Source of the DNA: Calditrichota bacterium
Lineage (GTDB): Bacteria > Calditrichota > Calditrichia > RBG-13-44-9
Length of the DNA: 33,990 nt
Reading direction: 5' to 3'
NCBI GenBank assembly: GCA_016934605.1
Contig: JAFGSO010000019.1
Location: 1 to 33,990, forward strand
Below are positions 26,318 to 33,990 of the stretch, piece after piece. A program made the translations under genes and the position numbers. Position 1 is the stretch's first letter. Each line of letters begins with the position of its first letter. The notes below the pieces were generated by a model, which worked only from the letters and a program-made list of their open reading frames with translations, did no database searches and had not been told where the DNA came from.

Positions 26318-28576
26318 ATGCGCCTGATCCCCCTTTTTTTGATACTCTTCCTGTCTGGTACTATATTCGCTGAGATAACTACCACGCAAACAGAACCGGT
26401 AAAAACCTGCGGAACACCGGAATTAATGGAAATTGATATTGAATCTTATCTGGAAGAAATGAGAGAGAACAATCCGGATGCCTTTCTGAAACTCATGCAG
26501 GAGGCGGAAATGATAGATATGTTCAATTCTACCGGGATTCAGCAGCGGATGTTTTATGCCTATAATTTTGTATCAAAAAAATTTTATACCGTCAATGCAA
26601 CATTGCGAAGAGAGGGTGCTCTAACCCGCATCTGGGTTGAAGATGCCAGTGATCAATACATGACAGAAACTCTGCTGGACAATCTGCTGGCCAACCTGGA
26701 ATCTTTCAGCGGAGCCAACTCAATCGATCCAACCAAAGGGATCGTGGAAATCGATACCATGCTTTTCGGACAGCCCCCTAATTACGACGGTGACGGCATT
26801 GTGGATTTCCTGGTGCTTGATATAAAGGACAGTTATTCACCAGATGAAAATAATGAATTTATTGCCGGATATTTCTCGCCGACCGACCAGACCAATCAGG
26901 CCATGAGCAACAAAATGGATCTGATGTATCTGGATTCATATCCTGGTTTTTTTGACGGGCAAAATTACCGTACGGAACCGGTTCTTTCAACCACGGCCCA
27001 TGAATTTCAACACTTAATTCATTATAATTACGATCAAAATGAGGAATTGTGGATCAATGAAGGACTCTCGCAGCTGGCCGGAACTTATTGTGGATACGGC
27101 ATCGATTTTCCTTATCTCTATCTGGAAAATCCCAATCAGAGCCTGACTGTCTGGGAACAGAAACTTCAGGATTATTCCCGGGCTAATCTGTGGACGCTCT
27201 ATTGTGCCGAGCAGTTAGGTTTGGAATTCATCAAAAATCTCACTCAGAATCCGTCCAATGGTATCGCCAGTTTTAATGAGTCGCTTCAATTTATGGGCAG
27301 TCCGGCATCTATTGCCGATGTTTTCAGATCCTGGACCCTGGCAAATCTGATAAACGACCGTTCTGTAGATCCCCGCTATGGTTATATAGCCACGGAAGCT
27401 TCAGGGCTCCGTGCATCAGTAACCCGTCTGGTTTACCAGTATCCTGAAACCGTTACCGGGATTGTCAAAGGGCTGGGCGTAGAATACCATCGTTTCCGCG
27501 GAAGAGACTCACTTCAGTTTAATTTTGCTGGTACCATTCCGCAGAATTACTGGCTGGTATCCCGTAATAACCTGTATTCGATTGCATCCATTTTGCAGAA
27601 TTCCTACCATGCTCCTTTTTTTTCTGACGATTCCACCTATATTCTTCTTTTATATTCTACAGTGCAGGATATGGCCTACCGCTATGATTCTTACGCTTCG
27701 TTTTCTTTGCGGTACTTCGATATGGTTTATGATGATGGGCAGACTGATGTAACGGTTCGCTTCGATTCGGGAAATCTGCCGGCTGTTGCGGCAAACCGTT
27801 TTATTGTTCCGGAAAATAATCTGGATCTGGAAAGTGTTCGTTTCTGGAGTGCATCTTCCGATTATAATGCATTAATCCGGGTTTTAAGTAATAACGGCAG
27901 CCAGCTTCCCGGAACCGATCTGATATCGCCCTTGAATATAATGCCTGAAAGCCGCAACAATTGGGTAGAGATACCACTTCCCGAAAAGCTCTCCGGATTG
28001 AGAGAAAACGAAATTATTTATGTAGCGGTAGAAATCAATGAAGCAAATAAAGCCATCGGATATGATAATACCCTTGCTAGCGGGCGGAGTTATCTCAAAC
28101 TGTCCGGAAATAACTGGTCTTTACTGTCAAATTATTCATTTTCAACTAATAATGAACCGGCCAGCGGGCTGTGGATGATCAGAGCTTCCTTCAGTGGACT
28201 GATTCAATCCGATTCAATTTCCGATCAATCTGTTGAGGAAGACTTGATTGTATTGAACAATTTTCCCAATCCATTTGTATCCCAAAAGGCTGGAAAAAAT
28301 GGTAACGGTACCCATTTTTCATTTCAGATCATAAATCCGGGATACCTCAGAATTGCCGTTTATGATATTCTGGGACGGAAAGTGCATGAAATGTCCCGCC
28401 AGGTGACGCCGGAGGGTCGGCCAGGATCTTCGGTATACAATGCTATTTTCTGGGACGGTTATGGAGAAAATGGGCCTCTGGCGGCAGGAATCTATATTTA
28501 CCGACTAACATTCCTCGACGCCATATCCGGAAAACGCATTCATTCACCGTATCGCAAATTGGTTATACTGAACTGA
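26318..28576 (+). CDS. Secreted zinc metallopeptidase with FlgD/T9SS-like C-terminal domain
   Basis: Signal peptide MRLIPLFLILFLSGTIFA; HEFQH zinc motif (TAHEFQHLIHYNYDQNEELWINEGLSQLAG). C-terminal NFPNPFVSQK...FQIINPGYLRIAVYDILGRKVHEM...FWDGYGENGPLAAGIYIYRL, a T9SS type A / FlgD-like pattern. Confidence 0.87.
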   Translation: MRLIPLFLILFLSGTIFAEITTTQTEPVKTCGTPELMEIDIESYLEEMRENNPDAFLKLMQEAEMIDMFNSTGIQQRMFYAYNFVSKKFYTVNATLRREGALTRIWVEDASDQYMTETLLDNLLANLESFSGANSIDPTKGIVEIDTMLFGQPPNYDGDGIVDFLVLDIKDSYSPDENNEFIAGYFSPTDQTNQAMSNKMDLMYLDSYPGFFDGQNYRTEPVLSTTAHEFQHLIHYNYDQNEELWINEGLSQLAGTYCGYGIDFPYLYLENPNQSLTVWEQKLQDYSRANLWTLYCAEQLGLEFIKNLTQNPSNGIASFNESLQFMGSPASIADVFRSWTLANLINDRSVDPRYGYIATEASGLRASVTRLVYQYPETVTGIVKGLGVEYHRFRGRDSLQFNFAGTIPQNYWLVSRNNLYSIASILQNSYHAPFFSDDSTYILLLYSTVQDMAYRYDSYASFSLRYFDMVYDDGQTDVTVRFDSGNLPAVAANRFIVPENNLDLESVRFWSASSDYNALIRVLSNNGSQLPGTDLISPLNIMPESRNNWVEIPLPEKLSGLRENEIIYVAVEINEANKAIGYDNTLASGRSYLKLSGNNWSLLSNYSFSTNNEPASGLWMIRASFSGLIQSDSISDQSVEEDLIVLNNFPNPFVSQKAGKNGNGTHFSFQIINPGYLRIAVYDILGRKVHEMSRQVTPEGRPGSSVYNAIFWDGYGENGPLAAGIYIYRLTFLDAISGKRIHSPYRKLVILN

Positions 28577-28580
28577 AGAC

Positions 28581-29183
28581 TTATCTGATAATTCTAATTT
28601 CGCTCAGTTTTTTTCTGATTTCGAGGGGATCCTCAGCAACGATACCCTGAATCCCAAATTCTTGAGCAGCCTCAATATTCTCAGCAATATCATCAATGAA
28701 AACACATTCATCTCCGGCGGCAGAAAGGGTATCGAGTACGTGCTTATAAACTACCGGATTTGGCTTACCATATTTCAACTCAAAGGAAAGAAAATAGTGG
28801 GTGAAGTCCCGAATAAAATCAACAGTTTTCAGAACCTTCTGCCAGTGCCAGATGTCAGTGTTCGAACAGATACATAGAGTATATTCTGATTTTAGCTCCT
28901 GAACTAATTGATCTATTCCGTCCTTGGGCTCGCCAATTACCCGGTTCCAGATATTGATAAATTCACTGTTTGAAAGGTCACAAGGGAATGTGTCCATCAT
29001 AAGGGAATAAAATTCTTTACCGTTATGCTTACCTTCCATGAAATTCATATGGAGTTCAGACAGGTAAAACCGCTGTATTTTCTCAGTAGGAAGATTGCAG
29101 CGGCGGGTAAATTCTGCTATTACCTCGTGAGGGTGGATGTGTATTAATACATTTCCTAAATCGAAAATAACGTACCTAATCAT
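28581..29183 (-). CDS. HAD-superfamily hydrolase (phosphoglycolate-phosphatase/epoxide-hydrolase-like)
   Basis: MIRYVIFDLGNVL, CICSNTDIWHWQ, KYGKPNPVVYKHVL, VFIDDIAENIEAAQEFG. Start at ATG 29183 preceded by AGGAG; the 29222 start in the track is less likely. Confidence 0.92.
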   Translation of the reverse strand: MIRYVIFDLGNVLIHIHPHEVIAEFTRRCNLPTEKIQRFYLSELHMNFMEGKHNGKEFYSLMMDTFPCDLSNSEFINIWNRVIGEPKDGIDQLVQELKSEYTLCICSNTDIWHWQKVLKTVDFIRDFTHYFLSFELKYGKPNPVVYKHVLDTLSAAGDECVFIDDIAENIEAAQEFGIQGIVAEDPLEIRKKLSEIRIIR

Positions 29184-29246
29184 ATTTTCTCCTGTAACTT
29201 CCCTTAAAATAATAAAATACACTAATTATCGCATGTAATAAAATAA

Positions 29247-30833
<1,587 letters not shown>

Positions 30834-30846
30834 GGAGTGAATATCC

Positions 30847-31245
30847 ATGCTTGAAAAAATTGATCATATAGGTATAGCTGTTAATTCAGTTAATGAGGTG
30901 AAATCTCTATTTAAAAAGATATTTAACCTGGAACCCCTTTTTGAAGAAGAAGTCAGCGATCAAAAGGTTCGGGTGGTGGGTTTTAAATGCGGTGATTCGA
31001 ATCTTGAATTTCTGGAACCTCTGAACGCCGAATCCCCGATAGCCAGATATCTGGAAAAAAGAGGAGAGGGTCTTCATCATGTTGCCGTGGGTGTGAAAGA
31101 TATTGACGAAGCATTGAATAGACTCAAATCAACCAATGTCAGACTTATTGATGAGAATCCTCGAATGGGTGCTGAAGGGAAAAAAATAGCCTTTGTTCAT
31201 CCTAAAAGTGTATTTGGTATTTTACTGGAATTATCCCAGGAATAA
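30847..31245 (+). CDS. mce: Methylmalonyl-CoA epimerase (VOC family)
   Basis: KIDHIGIAVNSVNEVKSLFKKIF, EFLEPLNAESPIARYLEKRGEGLHHVAVGVKDIDEAL, HPKSVFGILLELSQE. Confidence 0.93.
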   Translation: MLEKIDHIGIAVNSVNEVKSLFKKIFNLEPLFEEEVSDQKVRVVGFKCGDSNLEFLEPLNAESPIARYLEKRGEGLHHVAVGVKDIDEALNRLKSTNVRLIDENPRMGAEGKKIAFVHPKSVFGILLELSQE

Positions 31246-31300
31246 CCCGGGAACATCATCAATCAGTTGAGTTCAATCGTAGATAAATAATATTTTTAGC

Positions 31301-32077
31301 ATGAAATTTTTTAAAGCCAAATCTTTCTGGAGATTCTGGTTCTTCTATGTTCTCAGTTTTATCTTCCTCATACTTTTTTATTTCTTATATCTGTATCTAA
31401 CACTTCCCGATGTTTCGCTGCTGGCGACCAAAACGCCCGAAAAGACCGCCTTAATGAAATATCGACAACAGGATAAAAATTATGTTAAACATCGTAATAA
31501 TATTATATATCATAATATTCAATACAGTCAAATACCGGATTTGATGAGAAAAACCATTATAGTTGCCGAAGATGCATCATTCTGGATTCATGAAGGTATC
31601 GACTGGTTTGAAGTGAGGGAATCTATTAAAAAGAATATCAACGAGGGGCAGTTTACACGGGGCGGAAGTACCATTACACAACAATTAGCCAGAAATCTTT
31701 ATTTGAATCCCCGCAAGGATATTTCCAGGAAAATTGAAGAGTGGTTGATTGCCCGGGAACTGGAAAAGGAAATTAAAAAAAGCCGGATACTGGAATTATA
31801 CCTCAATGTGGTAGAATGGGGATACAATGTATTCGGAATAGGTGCCGCTTCAAGCATATACTTTCAGAGACCCCCATCGGAATTATATCTGGATGAGATG
31901 GTGAGGCTGGCCGCTGTTTTGCCGAATCCTCTTGAAATGAATCCGACTCGGGTGAATGATTCGGTTCTGTGGCGTTCAAAAATTATTCTGAAAAGGCTTT
32001 TTCAGTATGAATTTATTACCGAGGAACAATACCGCTTTAATAGTGAGCTTCTGCAATTCCTTTATGAAAACCAGTAA
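31301..32077 (+). CDS. mtgA: Monofunctional biosynthetic peptidoglycan transglycosylase
   Basis: N-terminal TM; GT51 motifs AEDASFWIHEGIDW, RGGSTITQQLARNLYL, ELYLNVVEWGYNVFGIGAASSIYF. Confidence 0.94.
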   Translation: MKFFKAKSFWRFWFFYVLSFIFLILFYFLYLYLTLPDVSLLATKTPEKTALMKYRQQDKNYVKHRNNIIYHNIQYSQIPDLMRKTIIVAEDASFWIHEGIDWFEVRESIKKNINEGQFTRGGSTITQQLARNLYLNPRKDISRKIEEWLIARELEKEIKKSRILELYLNVVEWGYNVFGIGAASSIYFQRPPSELYLDEMVRLAAVLPNPLEMNPTRVNDSVLWRSKIILKRLFQYEFITEEQYRFNSELLQFLYENQ

Positions 32078-32098
32078 GATGAATCCGATCTTATCTTG

Positions 32099-33990
32099 TT
32101 ATTTCTGATACCATTTAACGATACCCAGTTCAATATCTCGCGGAAGTTGTTTATGGTAGGGTAGTACCCTTACCGTATAATAATAATGACCGCTGTCAGA
32201 AGGTGTTATCACTGTCTGGTAGTTAACCAGTCCCTTTTTACCATTTCCAGAAAATTTCATATCGAATATCTCGTAATCCGAGGCCTCTTCCAGATGTTCA
32301 CCGTTTCTCACCAGAAATATCTGTACTTTTACCTCCTCTGGCTTCAACGATCCAAGCCGGACTCCTGCTTTTACCTGGTATTTTTCGCCGAAATTCATCA
32401 ACAAATATCCATTCTCACTTCCGGAATCGCTGAATTTTTCCAGCTGGACATCATACCAGTGCTGGTCAATCCTGTTTTTCCAGCTGGCTACTTCCCGGGC
32501 TATCTGGTAATTATTTTGGTTGTAGCGGACTCCTAAATCATTCGCAGGGAGATAAAGTATATGGGTATAATCCTTTATCATTCGATGGGTGTTGAATTTT
32601 GGCAGGACTGTCCTGATGGAATTTTTGATCATTTTTATCCAGTCAGCCGGTAAATCCTGGTCATTTCTGGCATAAAATAAAGGAATAATGTCATTTTCCA
32701 GAATATCGTATAATTCCTCCGAATCCCAGGAGTCCCAGTCTTCCAGCGATTCATAGTTCTGTTTATCGCCGAATGCCCAGCCATTTTCGCCGTTATAACC
32801 CTCGTTCCACCATCCATCAAGAACACTGAAATTCAAGCCACCGTTCATACCTACCTTCTGGCCACTGGTGCCGGAGGCCTCCTGCGTGCGGCGGGGATTA
32901 TTCAGCCAGATATCCACACCGGATACCAGGTCCCTTGCCAGACCCATGTCATAATTTTCAACAAATAAGATTCTTCCACGGAATTCCGGTTTTAGAGAAT
33001 AGGTATAAATCTGTCTGATAAGTTCCTGACCTCCGGTATCCCTGGGATGTGCTTTTCCTGCAAAAATCAGCCTTAACGGCTGTTCAGGATCATTTAAAAG
33101 CCTTTTGAGTCTATCCGGATTCCTGAAAATGAGCGTTCCTCTCTTATAGGTTGCAAACCTTCTGGCAAATCCTACTGTCAGAATATCCGGTTTTAGATGC
33201 TGTTTCACCCGTAGCATCTGCAGAGACCCGATTTTATTGCGTTCATATTGGATAGTCAATCGTTCACGAATATGATTGATCAGTTTTTTCTTCGATTCCA
33301 GTTTGGTCTTCCATATTTCCTCATCGGGTATTTTGTCTATTTCTTGCCACTTTTGAGAATCGTCCTGAAATTCAAACCAGTTTTTCCCCAAAAATTTATC
33401 ATACAGATCTCGGTTTTTCCGTGAAACCCAGCTGGCGGTATGCACACCATTTGTGATATAGCGAATTGGTACCTCATAACTCGGAAGATCCGGCCAGACT
33501 GTCTGCCATAATTTTTGAGAGACCGATCCGTGCAGCCGACTTACCGCATTCCGGTAACGGGACAGGTTAAATGCCAGGATAGTCAGATTGAAAATTTCAT
33601 ATCCTTCCGGCTGAACCTGCGATCCCAGTTCGATGAACTGATGACGTCTTATTCCGACAGATTCCCAGTATTTCTGGAAATATTTTTCCTTGATGTGCAG
33701 CGGAAATGCATCATTACCGGCGGGAACAGGTGTATGTGTGGTAAAAATAGTATTTGCTGTAACAGCTTCCAGAGCTTCATCAAAATTTAATTTTGCTTTC
33801 TGCACCAGCTGTTGTATCCTCTGCAGCACCAGAAATACCGAATGGCCTTCATTCATATGCCAGATAGTCGGTTTAATACCCATTGCATCGAGGACCATCA
33901 CACCACCCATACCCAGAATAATTTCCTGAGCAATTCTCATTTCCTGGTCACCACCGTATAACCGACCAGTAATTTCACGATCTGCAGAGC
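32099..33990 (-). CDS. Alpha-glucan (glycogen/starch) phosphorylase, GT35 short type; N-terminus outside window
   Basis: Minus-strand frame continues upstream of the ORF-track Met as SADREITGRLYGGDQEMRIAQEIILGMGGV. Also MNEGHSVFLVLQRI, TTHTPVPAGNDAFP, ITNGVHTASWVS, FARRFATYKRGTLIF, FAGKAHPRDTGGQELI, EASGTSGQKVGMNGGLNFSVLDGWWNEGY. Confidence 0.94.
   Translation of the reverse strand, partial: SADREITGRLYGGDQEMRIAQEIILGMGGVMVLDAMGIKPTIWHMNEGHSVFLVLQRIQQLVQKAKLNFDEALEAVTANTIFTTHTPVPAGNDAFPLHIKEKYFQKYWESVGIRRHQFIELGSQVQPEGYEIFNLTILAFNLSRYRNAVSRLHGSVSQKLWQTVWPDLPSYEVPIRYITNGVHTASWVSRKNRDLYDKFLGKNWFEFQDDSQKWQEIDKIPDEEIWKTKLESKKKLINHIRERLTIQYERNKIGSLQMLRVKQHLKPDILTVGFARRFATYKRGTLIFRNPDRLKRLLNDPEQPLRLIFAGKAHPRDTGGQELIRQIYTYSLKPEFRGRILFVENYDMGLARDLVSGVDIWLNNPRRTQEASGTSGQKVGMNGGLNFSVLDGWWNEGYNGENGWAFGDKQNYESLEDWDSWDSEELYDILENDIIPLFYARNDQDLPADWIKMIKNSIRTVLPKFNTHRMIKDYTHILYLPANDLGVRYNQNNYQIAREVASWKNRIDQHWYDVQLEKFSDSGSENGYLLMNFGEKYQVKAGVRLGSLKPEEVKVQIFLVRNGEHLEEASDYEIFDMKFSGNGKKGLVNYQTVITPSDSGHYYYTVRVLPYHKQLPRDIELGIVKWYQK

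Noticed and set aside
32099-33940. ORF-track Met at 33940 as the true start of the phosphorylase
   Set aside because: The frame continues upstream to the window edge with conserved ITGRLYGGDQEMR sequence, so the gene is truncated by the window.

Overview
The window is a dense chromosomal region with mostly housekeeping and signalling genes and very short intergenic gaps. I see no tRNA, rRNA, CRISPR array, transposase or phage signal. Two PorV/PorQ-like outer-membrane proteins and a secreted metallopeptidase with a FlgD/T9SS-like C-terminal domain suggest an FCB-group bacterium (inference). Gene order: thymidine kinase (3' end), CNT nucleoside transporter, SppA, CDP-alcohol phosphatidyltransferase, purine nucleoside phosphorylase, a membrane-tailed receiver protein (-), LapA, LapB, a SPOR protein, a Crp/Fnr regulator, a histidine kinase, a MqnA-like protein, PorV-like, a signalling block (STAS / REC-HATPase / PAS-GAF-PP2C / REC-DHp-REC), PAP2, DUF502, a DinB-like protein (-), DnaE, Dtd, a PASTA protein, Rpe, a CTP-transferase-like membrane protein, PorV/PorQ-like, a secreted metallopeptidase, a HAD hydrolase (-), GuaB, methylmalonyl-CoA epimerase, MtgA, and alpha-glucan phosphorylase (-, 5' truncated by the window edge). 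The strongest candidates for something under-described are: (1) the partner-switching block followed by a REC-DHp-REC protein with a histidine phosphoacceptor but no ATPase domain; (2) a receiver-only response regulator ending in a hydrophobic C-terminal anchor; (3) a Crp / pseudo-receiver histidine kinase / MqnA-like gene set; and (4) a purine nucleoside phosphorylase whose conserved N-terminus can only be read from a non-ATG/GTG/TTG start, probably CTG overlapping the upstream stop codon. All functional claims come from reading motifs by eye; no searches were run.
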